Part shown: piece after piece, positions 24,957-33,492 of the stretch
Layout: the number at the start of each line of letters is the position of its first letter
How positions within the stretch are numbered: the first letter of the stretch is position 1
Assembly: GCA_910584785.1 (NCBI GenBank)
Contig: CAJUDX010000004.1
Location: 1 to 64,000 of the forward strand
DNA length: 64,000 nt
Direction of reading: 5' to 3'
Source: an uncultured Lachnospiraceae bacterium
GTDB lineage: Bacteria > Bacillota > Clostridia > Lachnospirales > Lachnospiraceae
Program-made: the position numbers and the translations under genes
Notes under the pieces: model-generated
Seen by the model: the letters and a program-made list of their open reading frames with translations, nothing else
Told to the model about the DNA's origin: nothing
Databases searched by the model: none

Positions 24957-25054
24957 TGAGAAATTTTATGAATGATGGAGTAAAGATGAATAAAGTTAAT
25001 ATCGGGAATGGAACAGCTTCTGTCTGTTGGATTCATTTTGCCTGCGATATAGCG
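24956..25054 (+). CDS. 32-aa leader peptide upstream of the ABC exporter
   Basis: ATG 24956 (or 24953) follows AAAGGAGG with good spacing. The peptide begins MRNFMNDGVKMNKV and ends SLSVGFILPAI. It lies between a strong promoter and two tandem terminators that precede a BmrCD-like exporter. In Bacillus subtilis, BmrB is such a leader and mediates ribosome-stalling antitermination of bmrCD. Sequence similarity to BmrB is not claimed; the analogy is of layout. Confidence 0.6.
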
Positions 25055-25075
25055 TGTTAACCATGATGGGGTACT

Positions 25076-25115
25076 GCTTTTTCAGTGAATAGTGATGAGA
25101 AGTGAAAAAGCAGAA
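25076..25115 (+). promoter_or_regulatory. Leader hairpin, candidate anti-terminator or pause element
   Basis: A perfect 11-bp inverted repeat (CTGCTTTTTCA / TGAAAAAGCAG) with an 18-nt loop lies between the leader peptide stop and the first terminator. It is not followed by a T-tract, so it is not itself a terminator. Confidence 0.55.
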
Positions 25116-25132
25116 CTGGATGGAAAAGACAA

Positions 25133-25160
25133 CCGCAGGGAATGGCTGCGGTTTTTTCTA
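25133..25160 (+). terminator. First leader terminator
   Basis: An 8-bp stem AACCGCAG / CTGCGGTT with a 7-nt loop runs into a T-tract. It lies upstream of the exporter genes on the same strand, so it would abort transcription before them. Confidence 0.75.
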
Positions 25161-25211
25161 TGCCGGAAGGTTGATATCTTGCGGCGTGGGAGAGATTGAC
25201 AGAAAACACAG

Positions 25212-25250
25212 AAGAAGCCTGAACTGGTAGAAGGGAAGGGCTTCTTTTTT
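25212..25250 (+). terminator. Second leader terminator
   Basis: Stem AAGAAGCC / GGCTTCTT with a 19-nt loop is followed by TTTT. It ends 43 nt before the exporter start codon. Confidence 0.65.
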
Positions 25251-25292
25251 GTTGTTTTAAATTAAGAAAATCATGGAGAAAGAGGGGATAGA

Positions 25293-27107
25293 ATGAAAAG
25301 GATATTGAAGTATATCCGGCGGTATGTACCTCTGTATGGGGTAGCGATTGCAGCAATGGTGATCAGCGTTCTTCTGGATGCCATGTCTCCGCAGATTACC
25401 AAACGGATCATTGATGATGTGATCGTCGGCGGAAAGATGAATCTGCTGATGAAGCTCCTTCTGGGGCTTTTGGGCATCGGCCTTGGGAGGGCGGTTTTTC
25501 AGTATACGAAGGAATTTATCTTTGATTTTGCCGCTTCAGGTATTGGATGTCGTTTGCGCAAGGATTTATTTGACCATATCCAGACGCTTTCGGTGGGCTT
25601 TTTTGATTCGCATAATACCGGGGAGCTGATGGCACGGGTAAAGGACGATGTGGATCGGATATGGGATGCCTGCGGTTTTGTGGGAATGCTGATTTTGGAA
25701 TGTACGATACATACCTGTATTATTGTTTTTTGTATGTTTCAGATTAGTCCGGTGCTGACGTTAATTCCTTTGATGATTATGCCATTGATTATGTTTTTGG
25801 CGGTTAAACTGGAAAATGGCCTTGGAGCGGTTTATGACAAAATCAGCGAAGAAACCGCAGAAATGAATACCGTGGCGCAGGAAAATCTGGCTGGAGTAAG
25901 AACGGTAAAGGCCTTTGCCCGTGAGGTGTATGAAATTAAGAAATTTAAGAGCCATAACCAAAGGTTTTACGACTTGAATATGGAGCAGGCAAAGCTGGTG
26001 GCCCGCTATCAGCCCTGGATTTCGTTTCTTTCCAAACTTCTTTCTATGCTGGTTATCGTGGCAGGGGGAATCAGTGTTATTCAGGGAAAGATTACGATAG
26101 GTGCACTGGGGGCATTTCTGGAATATTCGAATAATATTACCTGGCCGATGGAGATCGTGGGCTGGCTGAGCAATGGCTTTGCGGCTGCGCTTGCTTCAAA
26201 CCGCAAGATTCAGGCAATCTTTGCCCAGGAGCCAGAAGTGAAGGAGATAAGTAAGTATGATTGTCTGGAACGGCTGGACGGGGCAGAGATAACTAAGGAC
26301 GGCAGGATGCTCTGGAAGGAAGAAGCGGCTGAAGAAAAGAAGGCCAAAGAGGAAGATAAAGAAGGTCAAAAGCAGGGAAGGATTCAGTTTAAGCATGTGG
26401 ATTTTTCCCTTCATGGGCGCAGGATTTTAACGGATATTGATTTTGATCTGCTTCCCGGAAAAACGCTGGGAATAATGGGAATGACGGGTTCAGGAAAGAC
26501 CTCAATTGTGAACCTTTTACAGCGTTTTTATGATGTATCGTCCGGGGAAATTAAGGTGGATGGAGTGGATATCCGCAGCCTTCCCCTTTCCTATTTGCGC
26601 GGGAAAATGGCAGTGGTGATGCAGGAAGTTTTCCTGTTTTCTGACAGTATTTCCGAAAATATCCGCATGGGGAATAAGGAAAGGATACGGTGGGAGAGCG
26701 TGGAGCATGCGGCCTCCTGTGCAGCTGCCCACGGCTTTATTATGAAGCTTGGGCAGCAGTATGATACCGTGGTTGGCGAGCGAGGCGTGGGATTATCCGG
26801 CGGGCAAAAGCAGCGCATCAGCATTGCCCGCGCTATCGCCAAGGAGAGGCCGGTATTGATTTTAGACGATTCGACGTCTGCCCTGGATACCGAGACGGAA
26901 AAGGAGATTGAAGGGCAGCTTGTGCAGCTGGAAAACAGTACAAAGATTATTATTGGACATCGCATTTCTGCGGTTCGCCATGCGGATGAAATTTTGATTT
27001 TGGATCATGGTCGGATTGCGGAGCGGGGAACCCACCAGGAATTAATGGAAAAGAAGGGGCAGTATTATCAAACCTATCTGGTACAGTATGGTTCGCTGGA
27101 AGCGTAA
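25293..27107 (+). CDS. Heterodimeric ABC multidrug exporter subunit, degenerate ATPase site (BmrC-like)
   Basis: A 604-aa half-transporter: six membrane helices over residues ~15-300, then a nucleotide-binding domain. Walker A is GMTGSGKTS (~397) and the signature is LSGGQKQR. Walker B is VLILDDSTS, with Asp526 where the catalytic Glu is expected. A charged Lys/Glu-rich insertion (~residues 345-365) links the two domains. Loss of the catalytic Glu is typical of one partner in asymmetric type IV exporters such as BmrC. The next gene supplies the canonical Glu. Likely substrates are drugs or lipidic compounds; not determinable. Expression is probably controlled by the attenuator upstream. Confidence 0.85.
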   Translation: MKRILKYIRRYVPLYGVAIAAMVISVLLDAMSPQITKRIIDDVIVGGKMNLLMKLLLGLLGIGLGRAVFQYTKEFIFDFAASGIGCRLRKDLFDHIQTLSVGFFDSHNTGELMARVKDDVDRIWDACGFVGMLILECTIHTCIIVFCMFQISPVLTLIPLMIMPLIMFLAVKLENGLGAVYDKISEETAEMNTVAQENLAGVRTVKAFAREVYEIKKFKSHNQRFYDLNMEQAKLVARYQPWISFLSKLLSMLVIVAGGISVIQGKITIGALGAFLEYSNNITWPMEIVGWLSNGFAAALASNRKIQAIFAQEPEVKEISKYDCLERLDGAEITKDGRMLWKEEAAEEKKAKEEDKEGQKQGRIQFKHVDFSLHGRRILTDIDFDLLPGKTLGIMGMTGSGKTSIVNLLQRFYDVSSGEIKVDGVDIRSLPLSYLRGKMAVVMQEVFLFSDSISENIRMGNKERIRWESVEHAASCAAAHGFIMKLGQQYDTVVGERGVGLSGGQKQRISIARAIAKERPVLILDDSTSALDTETEKEIEGQLVQLENSTKIIIGHRISAVRHADEILILDHGRIAERGTHQELMEKKGQYYQTYLVQYGSLEA

Positions 27108-27159
27108 GTTAAGTAAGATTAGATAAATAATCAGGTAAAAAGCAGATAGGAGGGATAGA

Positions 27160-28935
27160 ATGGCAATTAACGCAAGCAGGATGGATGAGGAGCAGCGGAA
27201 TGTGTCGAAGAAGGCGACATTAATCCGTCTGTTCAGCTACCTCCTGGAGTATAAAAAAGAATTGGTGGTGGTTCTGCTGATTATGGCGGGAACCATTGCC
27301 ATCAGTATGGTGACACCGCTGTTAATGGAGCGGGCGATTAATGTGCATGTGGCAAACCGGGATGTGGACGGGCTGCTTAGGATCGGAGCGGTGTCTTTGG
27401 TTTTGTTCCTGGTTTTTCTAACAGGAACGAGGATCAGGATGTTAATGATGGCAGGAGTGGCAAACCGGGTGCTGGTGACAATCCGCCAGTCGCTGTATGA
27501 GCACATCCAGACCTTAAGCTTTACTTTTTTTGACAGCAGGCCTACCGGAAAGATACTGGCAAGAGTGATTGGCGATGTAAATTCGTTAAAGGATGTGCTT
27601 TCTGACAGTGTCACTCAGCTGGTTCCCGATATGGCAACGGTGTTTTGTGTGGCAGTGATTATGGTGGTAAAGAATGTCCGGCTTGCCATGGCAGCGCTGC
27701 TGACGATTCCTGTTTTAGCTGTGGGGCTTTTGGTGATTGAGACAAAGGCACATAAGCGGTGGCAGGCATTTCGGAAGAAAAACTCAAATCTAAATGCATA
27801 TGTACATGAGGATTTATCCGGTATCCGCATTATCCAAAGCTTTGCTGCGGAGAAGGAGACACAGAAGGCTTTTTATGAGCTGGCAGAACAGCACAGGAAA
27901 TCGTTTGTGGATGCTGTGCTTGTGGCAGATGGGTTTGGTCCGGTAGTGGAAATTACCTGGGGAATGGGCGGCTTTTTTTTGTATTACATAGGAATTAATT
28001 TAGTGGGGGTGGAGGACGTCGGTATCGGTACGTTTGTGGCATTTTCAACGTATATTGCCATGTTCTGGAGCCCGATTCGAAATCTGGCAAACTTCTATAA
28101 TAAACTGACAACCAATATTTCTGCAGCGGAGAGAATTTTTGATATTTTAGATACGAAGGCAGAGATTGTGGATAACAAGGAAGCCCAAATCCTGCCTCCG
28201 CTTGAAGGCGCCGTGGAGTTTTCGCATGTGTCCTTTGCCTATAGTGATGAGCCGGATCAATTGATTTTAAAGGATGTAAGCTTTAAGGCAGAGCCTGGGG
28301 AGACGATTGCGCTGGTTGGGCCTACAGGAGCGGGAAAGACCACCATTGTCAATCTGATCAGCCGTTTTTATGAGGTTTGTGAGGGTACGGTGTGTCTGGA
28401 CGGGCATGAAGTGCGGGCAGTGACGTTAGAAAGCCTGCGCCGTCAGCTGGGGATTATGACACAGGATAATTTCTTGTTTTCCGGCACCATCCGGGAGAAT
28501 ATTCGCTATGGACGTCTGGATGCCACGGACGAGGAGATTGTGGAGGCGGCAAAGGCAGTTAATGCCCATGAATTTATTATGGCGCTGGAAAACGGGTATG
28601 ATACGGAAATCAGTGAGCGCGGAGCCAGGCTTTCCATCGGGCAGCGCCAGCTTCTGGCCTTTGCGCGGACGATGCTTTCCAGACCGGGGATTTTGATTCT
28701 CGATGAAGCGACCTCCAGTATTGATACCCATACAGAACTTTTGGTACAGAAGGGGATTGACGCATTATTAAAGGGGAGAACTTCGTTTATTATTGCGCAC
28801 CGGCTTTCTACGATACGAAAGGCCGATCGAATCTTTGTTATCGACCAGGGGACGATTTTGGAGGAAGGAAATCATGAAGCGCTGATGGAGAAGAAAGGGG
28901 CGTATTACCAGCTTTATCAGAGCCAGTTCAGATAA
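27160..28935 (+). CDS. Heterodimeric ABC multidrug exporter subunit, canonical Walker B (BmrD-like)
   Basis: A 591-aa half-transporter with six membrane helices and a nucleotide-binding domain. Walker A is GPTGAGKTT (~387) and Walker B is ILILDEATSS with Glu516 present. The signature is LSIGQRQL, with Ile493 replacing the first Gly of LSGGQ. In the heterodimer this altered signature would face the degenerate Walker B of the partner, so both defects fall in one ATP site. The gap from the partner is 52 nt with GGAGGGATAG before the ATG. It is co-transcribed with the preceding gene. Confidence 0.87.
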   Translation: MAINASRMDEEQRNVSKKATLIRLFSYLLEYKKELVVVLLIMAGTIAISMVTPLLMERAINVHVANRDVDGLLRIGAVSLVLFLVFLTGTRIRMLMMAGVANRVLVTIRQSLYEHIQTLSFTFFDSRPTGKILARVIGDVNSLKDVLSDSVTQLVPDMATVFCVAVIMVVKNVRLAMAALLTIPVLAVGLLVIETKAHKRWQAFRKKNSNLNAYVHEDLSGIRIIQSFAAEKETQKAFYELAEQHRKSFVDAVLVADGFGPVVEITWGMGGFFLYYIGINLVGVEDVGIGTFVAFSTYIAMFWSPIRNLANFYNKLTTNISAAERIFDILDTKAEIVDNKEAQILPPLEGAVEFSHVSFAYSDEPDQLILKDVSFKAEPGETIALVGPTGAGKTTIVNLISRFYEVCEGTVCLDGHEVRAVTLESLRRQLGIMTQDNFLFSGTIRENIRYGRLDATDEEIVEAAKAVNAHEFIMALENGYDTEISERGARLSIGQRQLLAFARTMLSRPGILILDEATSSIDTHTELLVQKGIDALLKGRTSFIIAHRLSTIRKADRIFVIDQGTILEEGNHEALMEKKGAYYQLYQSQFR

Positions 28936-29043
28936 TGTAGGGGAAGAGACGAAGGAAAGGCAGGAAGCGAGGTGCCAAAGCAGGCTTAAGGAATAAAAAA
29001 TATGGTAAAATTTACAAAAAAGGCTTTTATTTTGTCTGTTTTA

Positions 29044-29052
29044 TGATATAAT
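29044..29052 (+). promoter_or_regulatory. Extended -10 promoter of the iron-type ABC operon
   Basis: TGaTATAAT, with no good -35 at the right distance. It lies 50 nt before the lipoprotein start. No clear iron-responsive operator was identified. Confidence 0.5.
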
Positions 29053-29101
29053 TCATATAAACCAGCCATTAAGGCGTTGGGGAAAAGGAGGATAAGAAAT
29101 T

Positions 29102-30295
29102 ATGAAGAAAAAACTGGCATTACTGTTAGCTTGCTCCATGATGCTGGGCATGACGGGGTGCGGAGGAGGCGGTCAGACCGAAACAACCGCGGCACCGGAG
29201 ACGACTGCCACAGAAGCTACCACGGCGGCAGAGACGACGGAGGCAGCCCAGGATGCAGGGGCTGAGACAGAAGCTGAAGGGGGAGAGGCCACTTCTCTGG
29301 ATGCGCTGATTGAGGCGGCGAAGGCAGAGGGCGAGTTGACAGTTTACGGCTCTTGCGAAGAGGAATATTTATCCGCTGCCTGTAAGAAGTTTGAAGAGAT
29401 GTATGGGATTAAGACGAAGTTCCAGCGGCTTTCAACTTCTGAGGTGTACACTAAGATTTCTGAGGAGGCAGGGAAGCCTTCAGCCGATGTATGGTTTGGC
29501 GGAACGACCGATCCCTATAACGAGGCGGTGGCTGATGAACTGCTGATGAGTTATGAAGCGGTGAATGCTGCAAACTTAATTAGTGATGATTATAAGGACC
29601 CGACGAATTGCTGGTATGGTATTTATAAGGGTATCCTGGGTTTTATGGTAAACACCGAGGAACTTGATCGTCTGGGACTTGAAGCGCCTAAGACATGGGA
29701 TGATCTGACGAAAGAAGAGTATAAGGGGCTGATTATGCTTTCGAACCCGAACACTGCGGGAACTGCAAAGCTTGTGATTAATACGATGATTCAGATGAAG
29801 GGCCATGACGAGGCGATGGAGTATTTTAAGCGTTTGGATCAGAATATTAACCAGTATACGAAGTCCGGTTCCGGTCCGTCGAAGATGGTAGGCCCTGGCG
29901 AGTGCGTAATCGGCGTGGGATTTTTACATGATGGAATTTACCAGATCTTGCAGGGCTATGATAATATTGCCCTGGTGGTTCCAGAGGATGGAACTTCCTT
30001 TGAGGTAGGCGCAACGGCAATCTTTAACGGCTGTGCACATCCAAATGCAGCAAAGCTCTGGATTGAGTACGCCTTATCGCCGGATTGTGTGGATCATGCA
30101 AAAGAGGCAGGTTCTTATCAGTTCCTGGTAATCTCGAATGCCACCCAGCCGGAGGAGGCAGAACGTTTTGGCCTGGATATGAATAACACGATTGATTATG
30201 ATTTTGAGGATGCCAAGGCAAACAGCGCAACTTATGTTGAGGATTTCTTTGCTGCACTGGGAAGCTCTGCTGACGACCGGTTTAAGACAGAGTAA
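29102..30295 (+). CDS. Iron(III)-type ABC transporter substrate-binding lipoprotein
   Basis: The 397-aa protein has a lipoprotein signal peptide ending MTGC with Cys20. A Thr/Glu/Ala-rich linker to residue ~65 tethers the binding domain to the membrane. The binding domain starts ELTVYGSCEEEYLSAACKKF, typical of the AfuA/FbpA/FutA family of ferric and related binding proteins. Related members bind 2-aminoethylphosphonate or sugars, so iron is likely but not certain. AAAGGAGGATAAGAAATT precedes the ATG. A hairpin after the gene may make it more abundant than the membrane components. Confidence 0.83.
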   Translation: MKKKLALLLACSMMLGMTGCGGGGQTETTAAPETTATEATTAAETTEAAQDAGAETEAEGGEATSLDALIEAAKAEGELTVYGSCEEEYLSAACKKFEEMYGIKTKFQRLSTSEVYTKISEEAGKPSADVWFGGTTDPYNEAVADELLMSYEAVNAANLISDDYKDPTNCWYGIYKGILGFMVNTEELDRLGLEAPKTWDDLTKEEYKGLIMLSNPNTAGTAKLVINTMIQMKGHDEAMEYFKRLDQNINQYTKSGSGPSKMVGPGECVIGVGFLHDGIYQILQGYDNIALVVPEDGTSFEVGATAIFNGCAHPNAAKLWIEYALSPDCVDHAKEAGSYQFLVISNATQPEEAERFGLDMNNTIDYDFEDAKANSATYVEDFFAALGSSADDRFKTE

Positions 30296-30358
30296 GGTTC
30301 GGGATGATGAGATCGCTGCTGTTAGAAAAAACAGGATAAATAAACGGTAGACTGTGTT

Positions 30359-30397
30359 AAATGCTGCGTAGTGCGACAGCCGCATACGCAGCATTTT
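30359..30397 (+). terminator. Intra-operon hairpin/attenuator after the lipoprotein gene
   Basis: A perfect 12-bp stem (AAATGCTGCGTA / TACGCAGCATTT) with a 14-nt loop and a short T-tail. Its position between the binding protein and permease fits differential expression by partial termination or 3' end protection. Confidence 0.65.
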
Positions 30398-30428
30398 CCA
30401 ATGGCAGGGAAGAATTTCAGGCTGAAGA

Positions 30429-30481
30429 TGGCAAGAAAGGTTGTCAGTGGCAAGAAAGGTTGAAGATGGCAAGAAAAGTTG
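30429..30481 (+). repeat. Three 15-bp direct repeats, period 19
   Basis: TGGCAAGAAAGGTTG occurs at 30429 and 30448, and with one change (AAAAGTTG end) at 30467. The array lies immediately upstream of the permease ribosome binding site. The role is unknown. Confidence 0.75.
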
Positions 30482-30506
30482 TAGATGAAAGGAAGGGGGT
30501 GTAGCC

Positions 30507-32222
30507 GTGGCTAAGGGACAGAGTGCGGCACTTGAACGGAAGAAATTTTTTTCTGATCCGATTTTAATTAGTATGATTGTGGTTCTGTTGATTTTTCTGG
30601 CACTGTTTATTTTATATCCTCTGCTGATGCTTTTGGTGGACAGCTTTTTAGAGGAAGGAAAGGTTACATTTGCAGTATTTCAGAGGGTGTTAAGTCTGGA
30701 ACGGTTTCAGGCGGCATTTAAAAATACCCTGGTTTTGGGGGTAATCACTGGTTTTGCCTCGACAGCTATCGGGCTGTTGTTTGCCTATGTTGAGGTTTAT
30801 GTAAAGCTTAGGACAAAGATTCTGGAGAAGTTATTTGCAGTGGTTTCGATGCTTCCGGTAGTTTCTCCTCCATTTGTACTTTCGCTGTCGATGATTATGC
30901 TGTTTGGGCGGAGCGGAATTATTACCCGGTCTCTGTTAAAGATTTATGATTCGAATGTTTATGGTCTGAAAGGAATTGCCATTGTCCAGACACTTACCTT
31001 TTTCCCGGTCTGCTATCTGATGCTTAAGGGTTTGTTAAAAAATATCGATCCCTCGCTGGAGGAAGCGACAAGAGACATGGGGGCGACCCGGTGGAAGGTG
31101 TTTACCAGTGTAACCTTTCCCCTGCTGCTTCCTGGTCTGGGAAATGCTTTTTTGGTTACGTTTATCGAATCTGTGGCGGATTTTGCCAATCCCATGCTGA
31201 TTGGTGGTTCCTATGATACCCTGGCGACGACGATTTATCTTCAGGTCACGGGAGCCTATGATTCCACCGGAGCGGCGGCGATGTCCGTGGTGCTGTTGTC
31301 GCTGACAGTTGTGTTATTTTTAATTCAGAAATATTATTTGGAAAAAAAGACGGCAGCTACATTGACCGGGAAGGCTTCCCGGATGCGGATGCTGATTGAA
31401 GATAAAAGTGTGACAGTTCCACTTACGGTATTTTGTACGTTGGTGGCAGCGTTTGTCGTGCTGATGTATGTAATGGTTCCCTTTGGGGCATTGTTTACAC
31501 TGTGGGGAAGGGATTACAGCCTTTCTCTAAAATGGTTTCAGTATATGATGAAAACCAGCGGGTTAAAGGCATTTAAGGACTCCTTTATCCTGTCTCTGAT
31601 TGCTTCGCCGCTGACTGCTTTTTTGTCTATGGTTATCGCTTATCTGGTGGTGAAGAAAAAATTTAAGGGAAAAGGATTTATTGAGTTTGTTTCCATGCTG
31701 GCGATGGCAGTGCCGGGGACGGTTCTTGGCATCGGTTATATCCGCGGCTATGCAAATGGCCTTTTCCGCTCAGGAATCATGAGCGGTCTTTATGGAACAG
31801 GATTGATTTTGATTATTGTGTTTATTGTCCGAAGCCTTCCCACGGGAACGCGAAGCGGTATTTCTGCTTTGCGCCAGATCGATAAGTCGATCGAGGAGTC
31901 GGCCTACGATATGGGGGCAAATTCTGCCAGGGTGTTTATGACGGTTACGCTTCCCCTGATAAAGGATTCCTTTTTCAGCGGTCTGGTAACAGCGTTTGTG
32001 CGGAGTATTACGGCAATTTCTGCGATTATTCTTCTGGTGACGCCGGACTTTCTGCTGATTACCTGCCAGATTAACGAGCAGGCGGAAAAGGGCAATTACG
32101 GCGTGGCCTGTGCCTATGCCACCGTGCTGATTGCCATTACCTACGGCGCAGTACTGATGATGAATACCCTGATTCGGTTCTTTGGGGTAAGCAGGAAGAT
32201 AAAAGAAGCGGAACATAGTTAA
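30507..32222 (+). CDS. Iron-type ABC transporter permease, two fused transport domains
   Basis: A 571-aa membrane protein with about 12 helices in two homologous halves (FbpB/AfuB/ThiP type). Each half has an EAA loop for the ATPase: EEATRDMGATRWKVFTSV near residue 185, and EESAYDMGANSARVFMTV near residue 462. It starts with GTG 30507, with GGAAGGGGGTG about 7 nt upstream. It would pass substrate delivered by the lipoprotein through the membrane, powered by the next gene product. Confidence 0.87.
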   Translation: MAKGQSAALERKKFFSDPILISMIVVLLIFLALFILYPLLMLLVDSFLEEGKVTFAVFQRVLSLERFQAAFKNTLVLGVITGFASTAIGLLFAYVEVYVKLRTKILEKLFAVVSMLPVVSPPFVLSLSMIMLFGRSGIITRSLLKIYDSNVYGLKGIAIVQTLTFFPVCYLMLKGLLKNIDPSLEEATRDMGATRWKVFTSVTFPLLLPGLGNAFLVTFIESVADFANPMLIGGSYDTLATTIYLQVTGAYDSTGAAAMSVVLLSLTVVLFLIQKYYLEKKTAATLTGKASRMRMLIEDKSVTVPLTVFCTLVAAFVVLMYVMVPFGALFTLWGRDYSLSLKWFQYMMKTSGLKAFKDSFILSLIASPLTAFLSMVIAYLVVKKKFKGKGFIEFVSMLAMAVPGTVLGIGYIRGYANGLFRSGIMSGLYGTGLILIIVFIVRSLPTGTRSGISALRQIDKSIEESAYDMGANSARVFMTVTLPLIKDSFFSGLVTAFVRSITAISAIILLVTPDFLLITCQINEQAEKGNYGVACAYATVLIAITYGAVLMMNTLIRFFGVSRKIKEAEHS

Positions 32223-32244
32223 GGATTGGGATGGAGGAGCAAGA

Positions 32245-33321
32245 ATGCAGAAGCAAAAAAAAGGCGTTCGCCTGGAACATATTTCTAAAATTTATCAGGA
32301 CCCAAAGACGGGAAAGGCGTTTTATGCCGTTGAGGATACGACATTAGATATCGAAGCGGGGACTTTTGTCACCCTGCTTGGCCCTTCCGGCTGCGGAAAG
32401 ACGACCACCCTTAGGATGATTGCCGGTTTTGAAAGCCCGGACGAAGGGGAAATTTATTTAGGCGGTGAGCCGATTAACAGCTTAACGCCCAATAAGCGGG
32501 ATACTGCCATGGTTTTTCAAAGCTATGCCCTGCTTCCGCACTATAATGTGTTTGATAATGTGGCCTATGGCCTGAAAATCCGAAAGCTTCCCAAGGATGA
32601 GATTAGGGAGCGGGTAATGAATATTTTAAAGCTGGTGGAAATGGATGGGATGGAATCCCGAATGACCAATCAGCTTTCCGGCGGACAGCAGCAGAGGGTG
32701 GCTTTAGCCAGGGCGTTGGTTTTAGAGCCGGGGGTGTTGCTGTTTGACGAACCGTTGAGCAACTTAGATGCCAAGCTTCGCGTTTCCATGCGCACCGAGA
32801 TAAGGAAAATCCAGCAGAAGGTGGGAATTACCGCGATTTATGTCACACATGATCAATCGGAAGCCATGAGTATTTCAGATAAGATTATTATTATGAGCAA
32901 GGGGAAGGTGGAGCAGATTGGCACGCCGCGGGAGATTTACTATCATCCAAATTCAAGGTTTGTGGCAGATTTTATCGGAGAGGCTAATTTTTTAAAAGCC
33001 AAAGTGCTGCGCACCCAGGGCGATAAGGCTGGCATTGGGGTGGCTGGCGAAGAACTTGAGGTCAATAATTTCTGTCAGGCTAAGGCTGGTGATGAGGTGG
33101 CCCTGGTGATCCGCCCTGAGGCAGCTGCATTGGCAGATAAGGGGTATTTAGAGGCTAAGGTGGTCTTATCGACGTTTATGGGGGCTTATCAGTATTATCA
33201 GGTACAGGTTGGCGATATGGAGATTCAGATTACAGATTATAATCCGGTGAACCGCAGGATTTATGAAGTGGGAGAGACAGCGTATCTGGATTTTGATACA
33301 CAGGGGGTTTATATTTTGTAG
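32245..33321 (+). CDS. Iron-type ABC transporter ATP-binding protein
   Basis: A 358-aa CUT1/FbpC-like ATPase. It has Walker A GPSGCGKTT (~residue 50), signature LSGGQQQRVALARAL, Walker B LLFDEPLSNLD and the switch His in YVTHDQSEAM. A C-terminal TOBE-like regulatory domain of about 110 residues follows. ATG 32245 has GATGGAGGAGCAAGA upstream. It is the last gene of the operon, ahead of a strong terminator. The class also serves polyamine and sugar importers, so the substrate call rests on the operon partners. Confidence 0.88.
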   Translation: MQKQKKGVRLEHISKIYQDPKTGKAFYAVEDTTLDIEAGTFVTLLGPSGCGKTTTLRMIAGFESPDEGEIYLGGEPINSLTPNKRDTAMVFQSYALLPHYNVFDNVAYGLKIRKLPKDEIRERVMNILKLVEMDGMESRMTNQLSGGQQQRVALARALVLEPGVLLFDEPLSNLDAKLRVSMRTEIRKIQQKVGITAIYVTHDQSEAMSISDKIIIMSKGKVEQIGTPREIYYHPNSRFVADFIGEANFLKAKVLRTQGDKAGIGVAGEELEVNNFCQAKAGDEVALVIRPEAAALADKGYLEAKVVLSTFMGAYQYYQVQVGDMEIQITDYNPVNRRIYEVGETAYLDFDTQGVYIL

Positions 33322-33336
33322 ATGAAGGAAAAATGA

Positions 33337-33390
33337 AGCTGTTCCATCAGGCCGGGGTTTTGGAGAGGTCTGGTGGGATAGCTGTTTTTT
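33337..33390 (+). terminator. Rho-independent terminator of the iron-type ABC operon
   Basis: A 17-bp stem with four wobble pairs (AGCTGTTCCATCAGGCC against its partner ending GGGATAGCT) is followed by seven T. Confidence 0.8.
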
Positions 33391-33492
33391 TACATTAAGT
33401 GCAAAAAAGTGCTATAAAGAAGCTAAGAAAATACCTAGAAAAATGCAGTAATTAACCTTTATAATAAGCAAAGAAAGGTAAGGGAAAGAGGG

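Noticed and set aside
30429..30481. CRISPR array or iteron origin
   Set aside because: Only three 15-bp units with 4-nt spacing and no rep gene.
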